Assembly (NCBI RefSeq): GCF_001704115.1
Contig: NZ_CP016895.1
Span: 1,984,001-2,048,000, forward strand
Reading direction: 5' to 3'
From: Acinetobacter larvae
GTDB taxonomy: Bacteria > Pseudomonadota > Gammaproteobacteria > Pseudomonadales > Moraxellaceae
DNA length: 64,000 bases
Shown: in pieces, positions 7,405 to 16,857 of the stretch
How the letters are laid out: every line of letters starts with the position of its first letter
Numbering within the stretch: position 1 is the stretch's first letter
The notes under the pieces: model-generated
The model's input: the letters and a program-made list of their open reading frames with translations, nothing else
What the model was told of the DNA's origin: nothing
Databases searched by the model: none
Program-made: the position numbers and the translations under genes

Positions 7405-7629
7405 ATGTGTAATCCGATTCTCATCGATGCTTTAGGCAAACCCTGCCCAATGCCGTTATTGATGCTAAAGCGCGCACTTAAGTCTACAACGACCGCACAA
7501 AAATTTCTGTTAATGGCTTCAGACCCACACAGTGAAATCGATATTTTACGCTATTGTCAGGTACATCAATATCGTTGCCAAATGCATAAAATCTCTGCGT
7601 CTGAGTTTCATTACTTAATTGAATCTTAA
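7405..7629 (+). CDS. tusA: TusA-family sulfur carrier protein
   Basis: A 74-residue protein with the diagnostic CPxP motif GKPCPMPLLMLKRAL near residue 14. TusA/SirA/YeeD proteins carry persulfide sulfur on this Cys, in E. coli for 2-thiouridine synthesis in tRNA. The sequence is otherwise divergent from E. coli TusA, so it could be a paralogue with another acceptor. Its own promoter is likely in the upstream gap. The next gene, rpoH, follows after 138 bp with its own ribosome site. Confidence 0.8.
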   Translation: MCNPILIDALGKPCPMPLLMLKRALKSTTTAQKFLLMASDPHSEIDILRYCQVHQYRCQMHKISASEFHYLIES

Positions 7630-7767
7630 AAAATTTCATTTAAACTCTTGCTTCTAAAATATGTATTTAAATTTACATTTCTCTACCCAATTTTGCTTAC
7701 TAACCCACGTTAATCACATTAAGATGGATGCATTGCTAAAACAACGTGCTTCCGATAAGGAGAACTT

Positions 7768-8634
7768 ATGAGTGACAGCCGCAATCAATTGATGCCCCTG
7801 TCCTTATCTGCGCCTGGTGTCAATCTTGGTGCTTACATCAGCACCATCAACCAAATCCCAATTCTTACAGCAGAGCAAGAAAAAGAACTTGCCGAACGTT
7901 ATTTCTATGATCAGGATTTGGAAGCTGCAAAAATGTTGGTGATGTCTCATCTACGTTTTGTAGTACATATTGCACGTAGTTACGCAGGTTATGGGCTCCC
8001 ACAAGGTGATCTCATTCAAGAAGGCAACCTCGGTCTCATGAAAGCTGTAAAACGCTTTGATCCAAGCATGGGTGTCCGTTTAGTTTCTTTTGCTGTACAT
8101 TGGATCAAAGCTGAAATCCATGAATACGTTATTCGTAATTGGCGTATTGTTAAAATTGCGACAACCAAAGCCCAACGTAAATTATTTTTTAACTTACGTA
8201 GCCTAAAAAAGTCGAGTAAGAACTTAACACTCGAAGAAGCACAAGCGATTGCTGACGATCTCAATGTTACCCCCGAACAAGTACTTGAGATGGAAGGTCG
8301 GTTAACGGCTTATGATGCTGCTTTTGAAGCACAAGGTGATGATGACGAAGACAGCCACCATGTTGCACCAGCACTTTATCTTGAAGATAACCGTTATGAC
8401 CCAGCTCGTTTAATTGAATCTGAAGATTATGAAGAACAAAGTACATCTGCATTGCATGATGCCATGCGCCAGTTGGATGATCGTTCACGCAATATTTTGC
8501 AACGCCGTTGGTTAGATGATGAAAAATCGACTCTCCACGAGCTCGCTGCTGAATATAATGTATCTGCCGAACGTATTCGCCAGCTCGAAAAAAATGCAAT
8601 GGAAAAAATTAAAGTTGCTATGTCTTCCAATTAA
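7768..8634 (+). CDS. rpoH: RNA polymerase heat-shock sigma factor RpoH (sigma-32)
   Basis: A 288-residue sigma-70-family protein. Region 2 is clear ([15 protein letters not shown], then [20 protein letters not shown], then [16 protein letters not shown]). The RpoH box [13 protein letters not shown] around residue 133 is the signature separating sigma-32 from RpoD and RpoS. Region 4 contains [15 protein letters not shown]. It directs transcription of chaperone and protease genes. The ATG follows AAGGAGAAC, an excellent ribosome site. An acidic insert ([10 protein letters not shown] near residue 190) lies between regions 3 and 4. The 5' leader was not folded for a thermosensor structure. Confidence 0.97.
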   Translation: MSDSRNQLMPLSLSAPGVNLGAYISTINQIPILTAEQEKELAERYFYDQDLEAAKMLVMSHLRFVVHIARSYAGYGLPQGDLIQEGNLGLMKAVKRFDPSMGVRLVSFAVHWIKAEIHEYVIRNWRIVKIATTKAQRKLFFNLRSLKKSSKNLTLEEAQAIADDLNVTPEQVLEMEGRLTAYDAAFEAQGDDDEDSHHVAPALYLEDNRYDPARLIESEDYEEQSTSALHDAMRQLDDRSRNILQRRWLDDEKSTLHELAAEYNVSAERIRQLEKNAMEKIKVAMSSN

Positions 8635-8870
8635 ATCTGATCTATCTGCTCATCACGCCAATGTAGTCCATGTGATGGGCATATTCTTTACTCTCCCACT
8701 CTTCCTTTCAAATTTAGCTCTACAACATTTAAAGTGTTGCATGAGTTTGCTTACCTAATAACTATACTGGTTATTTTTCATGTAGTAACACCTTCCTCAC
8801 TGGCTTTTATCTTCTCGACTTACCTAAGTTATGGTATGGTAAAACCACTTCGCATGGGGATAAACCATCT

Positions 8871-9239
8871 ATGTTCATCGTGATCGCAGCACTTAATTTA
8901 GCCTTAGCCGTAGCCCTTGGTGCATTTGGTGCACATGGCTTACAATCTTTTGCCAGCCCAGAACAAATTGCCTGGTGGAAAACAGCCACAGATTATTTCT
9001 TTTACCATGGTTTGGCATTATTTGGCTTAGCCATACTCCACAAAGTATCTCCCAATATACCCATTAAATTTAGTTTTATCAGTATTCAAATTGGTATTAT
9101 TTTCTTCTGCGGTTCACTTTATCTTATGGGCGTGGGCGTGCCACGTTATTTTGGTGCGATTACACCAATCGGCGGTGCACTCATGATTTTAGGTTGGTTA
9201 AGCCTTGCTTGGAATGCTTTTAAAGCCTCTAAAGCCTAA
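8871..9239 (+). CDS. DUF423 family inner-membrane protein
   Basis: A 122-residue protein with four hydrophobic segments and the family pattern LGAFGAHGL near the N-terminus, W(K)TATDYFFYHGLAL in the middle, and GAITPIGGALMILGW near the end. DUF423 (YgdD-like) proteins are small integral membrane proteins of unknown function. It is flanked by 230 bp upstream and by thiS about 90 bp downstream. Co-transcription with thiS is possible but the functional link is not known. Confidence 0.88.
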   Translation: MFIVIAALNLALAVALGAFGAHGLQSFASPEQIAWWKTATDYFFYHGLALFGLAILHKVSPNIPIKFSFISIQIGIIFFCGSLYLMGVGVPRYFGAITPIGGALMILGWLSLAWNAFKASKA

Positions 9240-9332
9240 AGCCATATTCAGATATATTAACTGTAATATTATTAACTGTAATATATAGCCAATATCTAAT
9301 CGCTTATTTCTAATATCTCTATCAGGTTCGCT

Positions 9333-9530
9333 ATGCAGATTTATTTAAATGGTGCCTTACAAACATGTGATGCCAATAACTTAAACCAGCTGATTCAGCA
9401 ATTGGATTTAGAAGGTAAACGTTTTGCAGTGGAACTCAATCAAAATATTATTCCTAAAAGTCAGCTGCAGCAGACCGCTATTTCAGAACATGACCGTATA
9501 GAAATTATTCATGCCGTAGGTGGCGGCTAA
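9333..9530 (+). CDS. thiS: Thiamine biosynthesis sulfur carrier ThiS
   Basis: A 65-residue ubiquitin-like beta-grasp protein ending in the required diglycine (HAVGGG). The C-terminal Gly is adenylated by ThiF and thiolated to give the thiocarboxylate that supplies sulfur for the thiazole ring of thiamine. ThiG, its partner, starts 2 nt after its stop. No thiF, thiH or thiO is present nearby. Confidence 0.95.
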   Translation: MQIYLNGALQTCDANNLNQLIQQLDLEGKRFAVELNQNIIPKSQLQQTAISEHDRIEIIHAVGGG

Positions 9531-9531
9531 T

Positions 9532-10329
9532 ATGGAGCTTTGCATGCAAGATACCCCTCTACAGATTGGTAGCCGTAGTTTTCAATCCCGTTTATTGGTC
9601 GGGACTGGAAAATATAAAGATCTTCAAGAAACCGAACAGGCTATTACAGCCAGTGCTGCAGAAATTGTCACAGTTGCTATACGGCGGGTAAATATTGGTC
9701 AGCATGCTGACCAGCCCAATTTACTGTCCGTCATCCCACCTGAAAAATACACGATTTTACCCAATACAGCCGGCTGCTTTGATGCAGAAAGTGCTGTACG
9801 CACTTGTATGCTTGCTCGAGAATTATTGGATGGGCATAACCTCGTCAAACTCGAAGTTTTAGGTGACGATAAAACCCTATACCCCAATGTTACTGAAACT
9901 TTAAAAGCCGCAAAACGGCTCATTGATGATGGTTTTGAAGTGATGGTTTATACCTCAGATGATCCGATTATTGCTTTAGAACTAGAGCAAATGGGTTGTG
10001 TTGCTGTTATGCCATTGGGAAGTTTAATCGGCTCAGGGCTTGGTATTTTAAACCCACATACACTGTCCATTATTAAAGAAAATGCCAAGGTGCCTATTTT
10101 GGTTGATGCTGGTGTAGGAACAGCAAGCGACGCCGCTATTGCCATGGAATTAGGTTGTGATGGTGTACTGATGAATACAGCCATTGCCGCAGCTCAAAAC
10201 CCTATTCTCATGGCGAGTGCTATGCGTAAAGCCGTTGAAGCAGGACGTGAAGCGTATTTAGCGGGTCGTATGCCAACCAAACGCATGGCAAATGCCAGCT
10301 CACCAGAAACGGGGTATTTCTTTAAATAA
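9532..10329 (+). CDS. thiG: Thiazole synthase ThiG
   Basis: A 265-residue (beta/alpha)8 enzyme that joins deoxyxylulose phosphate, dehydroglycine and ThiS-carried sulfur into the thiazole phosphate of thiamine. Signature stretches are [12 protein letters not shown] at the start, VKLEVLGD with the Schiff-base Lys, [14 protein letters not shown], and [15 protein letters not shown]. The ATG at 9532 (TAATATG overlap style) is chosen; a GTG 12 nt upstream would overlap thiS. A hairpin terminator follows about 60 bp downstream. Confidence 0.96.
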   Translation: MELCMQDTPLQIGSRSFQSRLLVGTGKYKDLQETEQAITASAAEIVTVAIRRVNIGQHADQPNLLSVIPPEKYTILPNTAGCFDAESAVRTCMLARELLDGHNLVKLEVLGDDKTLYPNVTETLKAAKRLIDDGFEVMVYTSDDPIIALELEQMGCVAVMPLGSLIGSGLGILNPHTLSIIKENAKVPILVDAGVGTASDAAIAMELGCDGVLMNTAIAAAQNPILMASAMRKAVEAGREAYLAGRMPTKRMANASSPETGYFFK

Positions 10330-10389
10330 CTTTTGAAATACCATCCAGTCTATTTCATGCTTCAGCAGTTAAATTGTATTTCATAAAAC

Positions 10390-10424
10390 AACCCCATAAG
10401 TTGTGTCCAACTTATGGGGTTTAG
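10390..10424. terminator. Hairpin after thiG
   Basis: AACCCCATAAGTTG and CAACTTATGGGGTT are a perfect 14-bp inverted repeat with a 4-base loop. It lies between the convergent thiG and TonB-receptor genes and can serve both. Confidence 0.75.
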
Positions 10425-10479
10425 TTCAAATACAGGTTTTTTATATAAGGGGCTAAACTATACAGATCAATATATCATC

Positions 10480-12858
10480 TTAAAAACGTTGGGTAATACT
10501 GAATTTATAATCCCGACCTGTACCAGTCATTGCCTCGCCTAGATAAACGCTATAATCTCGATTAAATAAATTATCAATAGAGAAATTTAGTTGCGGCCCA
10601 CGCCCACCAATAGGCGACCAATCTACAAATATACCATGTAGAGCATAACCTTTTGTTTTCGGCAAAGAATACGTCATTGCCGCCACTGAATCATCATCAT
10701 CTCTTAAACTACGGCGCTGTGCATCAACAAAAATACCACGCCACCCCATTGTTATATGATGCTCAGGTACATTAACCCCCAATGTTGCTGTCGCTTTGCG
10801 TGGTGGAATACTGCTCATCCATGTTTTACGCCCTAACCATGGATTAACTGGCGATTGATCGCGTTGACCACGAATATAAGCATAGGTTAAACCTGCAAAC
10901 CACATTGGCTGATTATAAAATACCTCTGCCTCATAAGCTTTAATGGTGTAGTCCTTAACATTTCTAAACCAACCATGATCATAATCACCCTGACAAACAT
11001 CTATACCAGCATTACCACCATTGGCACGGTCTTCACCTTGAGCCTGGCAAAATGAAGATAAATTTTTGAAAATTTCATTTTTACCGCGATTATGATGATA
11101 AGTTAAACGAACTTGTAAGTGGTCATCATCACTCAGTAAGTCCTGAAAATTCATTTCATTCCCTAAGCGAATAGCCAACATCTTTTCTGGTTTTAAATAA
11201 AGGCTTGTGGCTGGCGCTGCGGCTTGACTATATTGAACAGCATATAACTCATCTAAACGCGGTGAGCGCCATGTTTGGCTAATATTTGCAAACCAACTGA
11301 TATAATCTGCTTGTTGCCAAGCAAATGCCAAACGCGGTGACCAACCACTATAGGTCTTTGATGAATAATCATGCCCAACTGTTGGTACATTATATGCATT
11401 GGCAATATTTTCCTCGCCTTGATTTCGAATATGGTCATAACGTAATGATGGTGTAATCGTTACAGCACCAATTTGATATTGGTCTTCTACAAAAACACTC
11501 CACATATCTTGTTTGCCTTGCGGCATATAAGGTGGCTGATAATAACCATAATTATAATCTGCATTTTTTAACTTGCTTTTATCGAGCATAAAAGACTGTT
11601 GTTCCATACGTTGCAATTGCGCACCAACTTTTAATTTATGCAGACCATAATCTGTTGCCAAATCACTGGTATTGCTGATTTTAAACGTGGTATTTACATA
11701 ATCAACCCAGCTTTCATTACCTAAATTTCCAGAAGAAAATGCACTCGCCGATTCAGGTCGTGTATCGTGTTGTTTGGTTTTAGAATAAGCAGCTGTCGCT
11801 TTTAAGTTTAAATAAGGATTTTGATCTGGATTAAACTCATATGAAACAGAATAACTACTATCCTCCTGATCACGGTAAACCAATTTACGCTTCCACGCTT
11901 CATCTAAACCATATTTTTCAATCTCGGCAGTCGTTGGGAAAGCATCCACATCTCGCATTGCAGCAAAAGGTTCCCAAGCCTTATGCCCACTTTGCATCGC
12001 ATTAAACGAGATTTTATGTCCATCACTCGGATGAATATTAAATTTTGCCAAATATGTATCCTGCGTCTGTGCAGAATACATAAATTTACTACCATCTGGT
12101 CGTTTCACTTCCCCACTATCACGTTGGGTAAAATAAATCATAGCGTCAACGATACCACTGGGTGCTTTAGCATATACTGCGCCGGTATAGGTATTTTGAC
12201 TGTTATTGCTAAAGCGAGAATATTTTAAGAATGCTCCGATCAAATGATCATCTATTAATAAATCTGTAGCATCTTTGGTTTCTAAAGCCACCTTACCACC
12301 AAAGCCACCATTGCCCACCTCGACATTATGTGGTCCTTTATCTACGGTAACGCGCTTTAAAATCTCAGGCTCAATAAATACAGACCCTTGGCGATATTTA
12401 TCGAAACTCTTTAAAGAGTCATCCAAACTAATCGGCACATCTGCTGGACCTCCCATACCTAAAATATTAATGGTTTGTCCGCCAGGTCGAGGTGATCCCG
12501 CAGCCCCAACACCAGGCATGGTATCTAATAACTGCGCGACATTATTGGCTTGATAACGATCAATCGCTTTTTGATTGAGGACACTCTGCCCAAACTGAAT
12601 CGTTTCATCATGATCAGCCTGCAAGTGAATGGTTGTCATCTCATAAATTTGGTTATCTGTACGTTGTTGCTTCTGACGTACAACTGGATCTAATTTAGAT
12701 GCATCCTCAGTAGCAGAATATGCGGCGATTACTGTGGATTGATCTATTGGCGACTGTGCAAAAACATGGGGGCTTGCCCAGCTATGAGCAATTACCATCG
12801 CAATAGCAATACTCAGTTTTTTCGGTATAGGAGCGGAAGAATTTAAAATTACACGCAT
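10480..12858 (-). CDS. TonB-dependent outer-membrane receptor, copy A
   Basis: A 792-residue receptor. An N-terminal Sec signal (KKLSIAIAMVIAHSWA...VFAQ) is followed by a plug domain (VAQLLDTMPGVG, GGQTINILGMGG, VTVDKGPHNVE) and a long beta-barrel ending in the outer-membrane signature Phe (SITQRF). A barrel region with two Cys (SSFCQAQ ... DVCQGDYDHG) could form a disulfide loop. It resembles the haem/haemoglobin/transferrin receptor group, but the ligand is not established. The start at 12858 is chosen because the signal peptide begins there; the longer frame adds 37 unlikely residues. Copy B, closely similar, lies immediately upstream in the same direction. A Fur-like site lies in the 426-bp leader. 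Confidence 0.88.
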   Translation of the reverse strand: MRVILNSSAPIPKKLSIAIAMVIAHSWASPHVFAQSPIDQSTVIAAYSATEDASKLDPVVRQKQQRTDNQIYEMTTIHLQADHDETIQFGQSVLNQKAIDRYQANNVAQLLDTMPGVGAAGSPRPGGQTINILGMGGPADVPISLDDSLKSFDKYRQGSVFIEPEILKRVTVDKGPHNVEVGNGGFGGKVALETKDATDLLIDDHLIGAFLKYSRFSNNSQNTYTGAVYAKAPSGIVDAMIYFTQRDSGEVKRPDGSKFMYSAQTQDTYLAKFNIHPSDGHKISFNAMQSGHKAWEPFAAMRDVDAFPTTAEIEKYGLDEAWKRKLVYRDQEDSSYSVSYEFNPDQNPYLNLKATAAYSKTKQHDTRPESASAFSSGNLGNESWVDYVNTTFKISNTSDLATDYGLHKLKVGAQLQRMEQQSFMLDKSKLKNADYNYGYYQPPYMPQGKQDMWSVFVEDQYQIGAVTITPSLRYDHIRNQGEENIANAYNVPTVGHDYSSKTYSGWSPRLAFAWQQADYISWFANISQTWRSPRLDELYAVQYSQAAAPATSLYLKPEKMLAIRLGNEMNFQDLLSDDDHLQVRLTYHHNRGKNEIFKNLSSFCQAQGEDRANGGNAGIDVCQGDYDHGWFRNVKDYTIKAYEAEVFYNQPMWFAGLTYAYIRGQRDQSPVNPWLGRKTWMSSIPPRKATATLGVNVPEHHITMGWRGIFVDAQRRSLRDDDDSVAAMTYSLPKTKGYALHGIFVDWSPIGGRGPQLNFSIDNLFNRDYSVYLGEAMTGTGRDYKFSITQRF

Positions 12859-13069
12859 GTTTAAACCATAAAATTGATGATCAGCAACAGCCTGACTCGG
12901 CCATAAAGCATGATGCTGAAAATAATTGGGAGAGAATATGACATCATATGACCACATTATAAATCGCATTGGTACACTGTAAGACCAATCGCAATCCAGC
13001 TGTTTTGATTCAAATCACTTTTAATGATTGTTTAAAATAGAAACAAAAACATTGTGACCAAATTCAAAT

Positions 13070-13088
13070 GTTATTAATTATCATTTTT
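13070..13088 (-). promoter_or_regulatory. Fur-box-like site upstream of receptor A
   Basis: On the minus strand AAAAATGATAATTAATAAC matches the 19-bp Fur consensus at 14 positions, including an intact GATAAT hexamer. It sits about 210 bp ahead of the chosen start. This suggests iron repression; no experiment supports it. Confidence 0.45.
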
Positions 13089-13221
13089 ATTTAATAGAAT
13101 GTAAATATAAAACTGCATTTAAATATAACAGTCGTTATTCTGCGCCAAGGACTAGCGCAAAAAAATAACCTACTCGCCACAAGGACAATGCACCATAATG
13201 CTCTAATAAAAGTAGAGCACG

Positions 13222-13276
13222 ATACGCTCGCTTAGCCATCACTCTTATCCGTGAGAATGTATAAGCTAAACGAGCG
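13222..13276. terminator. Inverted repeat downstream of receptor B
   Basis: CGCTCGCTTAGC and GCTAAACGAGCG pair (one mismatch) across about 28 bases just after the stop of receptor B. There is no clear T-run, so it may be an RNA-stabilising hairpin rather than a terminator. Confidence 0.4.
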
Positions 13277-13284
13277 TGCAAGGA

Positions 13285-15681
13285 TTAGAAACGTTGACTA
13301 ATACTGAGTTTAAAATCTCGTCCTGTTCCTGTCATATATTCCCCTAAATACATTTTATAGTCTCGATTAAATAGATTATCGATGGAGAAGTTTAATGTAG
13401 GTCCGGTATCTCCATATGGCTGCCATTCAGTAAAAATACCATGTAAGGCATAACCTTTAGTTTTCGGAAGAGAATAAGTTCGTGCAGCGATTGCATCATC
13501 ATCATCTCTTAAACTACGGCGTTGTGCATCGACAAAAATACCACGCCAGCCCATGGTTAAATGATGTTCAGGCACGGTAATACCTAATGTTGCAGTCGCT
13601 TTACGTGGTGGAATAGCAGTCATCCAAGTTTTATGCCCTAACCACGGGTTCACTGGAGATTGATCACGCTGCCCTCGTACATAAGCATAGGTTATCCCTG
13701 CAAACCACATCGGTTGATTATAAAAAAGCTCAGCTTCATATGCCTTAATGGTGTAGTCTTTTACATTACGATACCAACCGTGGTCATAATCTCCGCCACA
13801 CACACTAATATTTCCTTTACCACCATTTTGTTTATCTATCACTTGTGCTTCACAAAATGTTGATAAGTTTTTAAAAATCTCATTCTTACCGCGATTATGA
13901 TGATAGGTTAAACGTACTTGCAAATGATCTTCTTCTGCAAATAAATCTTGGAAATTCATTTCATTCCCCAAACGAATCGCCAACATTTTTTCAGGTTTTA
14001 AATATAAACTACTTGATGGTGCCGCCGCACGGTCATACTGTACCGAATAGAGTTCATCTATACGCGGTGAACGCCATGTTTGGCTAATATTGGCAAACCA
14101 TGTTAAATACTGAGCTTGTTGCCATGATAAAGCTAAACGTGGCGACCATCCAGTATAGGTTTTTGATGAATAATCATGCCCGACCTCTGGTTTATTATAG
14201 GCATTGGCTAAATTCTCTTTTCCTTTATTGACGATATGGTCGTATCTTAGAGATGGCGTAATGGTGACTGAACCAATCTGATATTGATCTTCAATAAAAC
14301 CACTCAACATGGTTTGTTGACCTTCTGGCATAAAGTATGGTTGATAATATCCATGGTTAAAGTCTGGATCATCAATTTTAGTATCTACAAAGTTTAAGGC
14401 TTGCTGATACATATTTTGATATTGCGCACCAACTTTTACTTTATGTGAACCATAGCGACTATCAATTTCACTGACGTTGCTTAACTTAATTGCTTTGTTG
14501 GTATATTCAATCCAACTTTGGCTACCTAATGTTCCAGCACTAATCACACCATGTTCTGTTCGAGTATCGTGCTGGTTGGTTTTGGAATAAGAAGCCACGG
14601 CTTTGAAATTAATATAAGGATTATTTGAGGGATTAAACTCATACCCCATAGAATAACTGCGATCATCCTGATCACGATAAACCAACTTACTCCGCCAAGC
14701 TTCGTCATATCCTAATTCATCAATTTCTTCTTGTGTCGGTGAGGTTAAATCGACATCACGCATTGCGGCAAAAGGCTCCCAGCTTTTATGACCACTTTGC
14801 ATCGCGTTGATAAATATTTTGTGTCCCTCACTTGGACGGAAATTAAATTTTGCCATATAAGTATCCTGCTCTTGTTCAGAAAACAGGAACTTACTACCAT
14901 CTGGTCGTTCGACATTACCGCTATCGCGTTTGGTAAAGTAAATTAGACCATCGATGATATTATTAGGAGCTTTAGCATATACAGCACCAGTATAAGTATT
15001 TTGGCTGTTATTGCTAAACCGAGAATATTTTAAGAAAGCCCCAATTAAACGGTCTTCTCTGAGTAAATCTTGTGCATCTTTAGTTTCTAGGGTTACTTTT
15101 CCACCAAAACCACCATTGCCCACTTCTACATTATGCGGACCTTTATCCACGGTAATTCGTTTTAAAATTTCCGGCTCCACAAATACTGAACCCTGACGAT
15201 ATTTATCAAAGCCCTTTAACGAATCATCCAATGTAATCGGTACATCTGCATGCCCTCCCATACCAAGAATATTAATGGTTTGCCCACCAGGTCGAGGTGA
15301 ACCTGCCATACCGACTCCAGGCATGGTATCTAATAACTGCGCGACATTATTGGCTTGGAATCGATCAATTGCTTTTTGATTTAAAACACTTTGACCAAAC
15401 TGAATGGTATCTTCGGTTTGAGCCTGCAAATAAATCGGTGTCATCTCATAAATCTGATTTTCCACACCACGTTTATGATTTTGCGTTGCCATGACTGACT
15501 GAGATGGCGTCATTTTAGGCTTAATGTTATCGATTGCCTTTGTTTCTAGATCGGTGGCACTTAATACAGGATTTTGTTGTGCAAAACTTTGTTGCCCGCC
15601 CATAAATCCCGTCATCAATAAAGCCATACATATACTTAAGGGTTTAGGTCGTGAATAAAAAAACTTGGATGACAGTTGCAT
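13285..15681 (-). CDS. TonB-dependent outer-membrane receptor, copy B
   Basis: A 798-residue paralogue of receptor A, collinear along its whole length. Long blocks of plug and barrel are identical (for example PRPGGQTINILGMGG and SLRDDDD). Differences cluster in the N-terminal leader (the linker before the plug), in some barrel loops and in the Cys-containing loop (STFCEAQ ... SVCGGDYDHG). It has a signal sequence (MQLSSKFFYSRPKPLSIC...) and ends SISQRF. The pair looks like a tandem duplication that has since diverged in surface loops, which could broaden ligand range or evade phages or antibodies. The long upstream region contains a better Fur-like site than copy A. Confidence 0.88.
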   Translation of the reverse strand: MQLSSKFFYSRPKPLSICMALLMTGFMGGQQSFAQQNPVLSATDLETKAIDNIKPKMTPSQSVMATQNHKRGVENQIYEMTPIYLQAQTEDTIQFGQSVLNQKAIDRFQANNVAQLLDTMPGVGMAGSPRPGGQTINILGMGGHADVPITLDDSLKGFDKYRQGSVFVEPEILKRITVDKGPHNVEVGNGGFGGKVTLETKDAQDLLREDRLIGAFLKYSRFSNNSQNTYTGAVYAKAPNNIIDGLIYFTKRDSGNVERPDGSKFLFSEQEQDTYMAKFNFRPSEGHKIFINAMQSGHKSWEPFAAMRDVDLTSPTQEEIDELGYDEAWRSKLVYRDQDDRSYSMGYEFNPSNNPYINFKAVASYSKTNQHDTRTEHGVISAGTLGSQSWIEYTNKAIKLSNVSEIDSRYGSHKVKVGAQYQNMYQQALNFVDTKIDDPDFNHGYYQPYFMPEGQQTMLSGFIEDQYQIGSVTITPSLRYDHIVNKGKENLANAYNKPEVGHDYSSKTYTGWSPRLALSWQQAQYLTWFANISQTWRSPRIDELYSVQYDRAAAPSSSLYLKPEKMLAIRLGNEMNFQDLFAEEDHLQVRLTYHHNRGKNEIFKNLSTFCEAQVIDKQNGGKGNISVCGGDYDHGWYRNVKDYTIKAYEAELFYNQPMWFAGITYAYVRGQRDQSPVNPWLGHKTWMTAIPPRKATATLGITVPEHHLTMGWRGIFVDAQRRSLRDDDDAIAARTYSLPKTKGYALHGIFTEWQPYGDTGPTLNFSIDNLFNRDYKMYLGEYMTGTGRDFKLSISQRF

Positions 15682-15890
15682 GCTGAAAAACCGAATGAGT
15701 GTTATTTAAAACGCATAGCTTCGCTATTGCTGTTTATGCAATAAGCAATACGACATTAAATAAGACGTAGGAGAAAAGATTTATTACCACACCAATGTCG
15801 TCATAATCCATTTATAAGGACATTTCATTCTTAAGGTGCAGTAATATTACAAAGCGCGAAATCGCAAAGTCATATAATGACAACCTTGTA

Positions 15891-15909
15891 AATAATAGTA
15901 ATTATTATT
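15891..15909 (-). promoter_or_regulatory. Fur-box-like site upstream of receptor B
   Basis: AATAATAGTAATTATTATT is close to a perfect dyad and matches the 19-bp Fur consensus at about 13 positions on the minus strand. It is about 210 bp from the start of receptor B, a similar offset to the site in front of copy A. Confidence 0.5.
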
Positions 15910-16007
15910 TTTATTTGCAGTTTTGTAAACCACTAAAAAGAACTTATTGTAATAAAATTAAATAAATAATTTAAAATCAATTGTTTATTTTTATGATTTT
16001 TCAATCA

Positions 16008-16041
16008 AAAAGTCGCATCATCTCTAGATGATACGACTTTT
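16008..16041 (-). terminator. Terminator after GST gene
   Basis: AAAAGTCG, then ATCATCT, a 3-base loop, and the complementary GATGAT and CGACTTTT form a long stem just past the GST stop. Flanking A/T runs make it usable in both directions. Confidence 0.75.
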
Positions 16042-16062
16042 CGCTTAGTATCGGCTTTTTAA

Positions 16063-16671
16063 TTAAATTAAACCTTCATCTCGCATAGCCATTTGTACAG
16101 AAGGTCGCTGTGCAACTTTATCTCTTAGCGCAGCAATATGTTTAAACGGTGCTAAATCATGCTGGATTAATTTCGACCAGTTCGTCAACACAAATAAATA
16201 TGCATCAGCTGGACCAAAGTTATCATTCACCAAATAATCAAAATCACTATTTTCCAAATAGAGTTCAATATAATTTAAAATTTTATTAATCTCTGCATAT
16301 GCAGCTGCTTTTTGTGTTTCATCTAACTGCGCTGTAAAAAATACCGCATATGCATCATGTAATTCGGAATTTAAATAGCCCAACCACTCTAAAACTTTGG
16401 CACGACCTAAGCCTGATGGTGGAATTAAATTTTGCTGTGGATCGTGTTGTGCCAAAAAAGGAAGTACTGCAACGTTTTCAGTCAAAACTAAACCAGGATT
16501 AATCTCTAGGGCTGGCACATAACCTTTGGCATTAATTTGATAAAAGTCTGTACCTTTTTCAGTAAGATGCGTTTTTAGATCAACACGCTCTAAATCAAAA
16601 TCAACATTAATCTCATTGAGCAAAATATGTGCGGCTAATGAACATGCGCCAGGCGAATAATATAATTTCAT
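16063..16671 (-). CDS. Glutathione S-transferase, beta-like
   Basis: A 202-residue two-domain GST. The N-terminal thioredoxin-like domain starts MKLYYSPGACSLAAHI, with the Cys-10 position of bacterial beta-class enzymes. The conserved cis-Pro context is GYVPALEI, and LTENVAVLPFLA follows in the glutathione-binding strand. The helical C-terminal domain covers roughly residues 88-202. These cytosolic enzymes conjugate or reduce electrophiles and peroxides with glutathione. The substrate is unknown. Start and length are normal. It is a single-gene unit. Confidence 0.88.
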   Translation of the reverse strand: MKLYYSPGACSLAAHILLNEINVDFDLERVDLKTHLTEKGTDFYQINAKGYVPALEINPGLVLTENVAVLPFLAQHDPQQNLIPPSGLGRAKVLEWLGYLNSELHDAYAVFFTAQLDETQKAAAYAEINKILNYIELYLENSDFDYLVNDNFGPADAYLFVLTNWSKLIQHDLAPFKHIAALRDKVAQRPSVQMAMRDEGLI

Positions 16672-16857
16672 CTTATTTCTCGATTATGACTTCTCTTTAG
16701 TTTTAAAACGCTTTGCGCCAGCATGCAAGTCTTGCATGCTTTATTCCGTATAAATTTCGATCATATAAAAAAGCAGTATTATGATCGCATCACAATACTG
16801 CTTTAGATTTAGACAAAAACACAAATCATGCTTTGGATTGTATGCTGTACCAGTATA

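Larger units (their letters stand above)
15682..16062. other. Receptor B leader / GST downstream gap
   Basis: A 380-bp gap holding the promoter region of receptor B (with a Fur-like site at 15891-15909) and the terminator of the GST gene's neighbour-facing side. No gene was seen. Confidence 0.5.

Noticed and set aside
9520..9531. GTG start for thiG at 9520
   Set aside because: It would overlap thiS. The ATG at 9532 gives the usual tight thiS-thiG junction.
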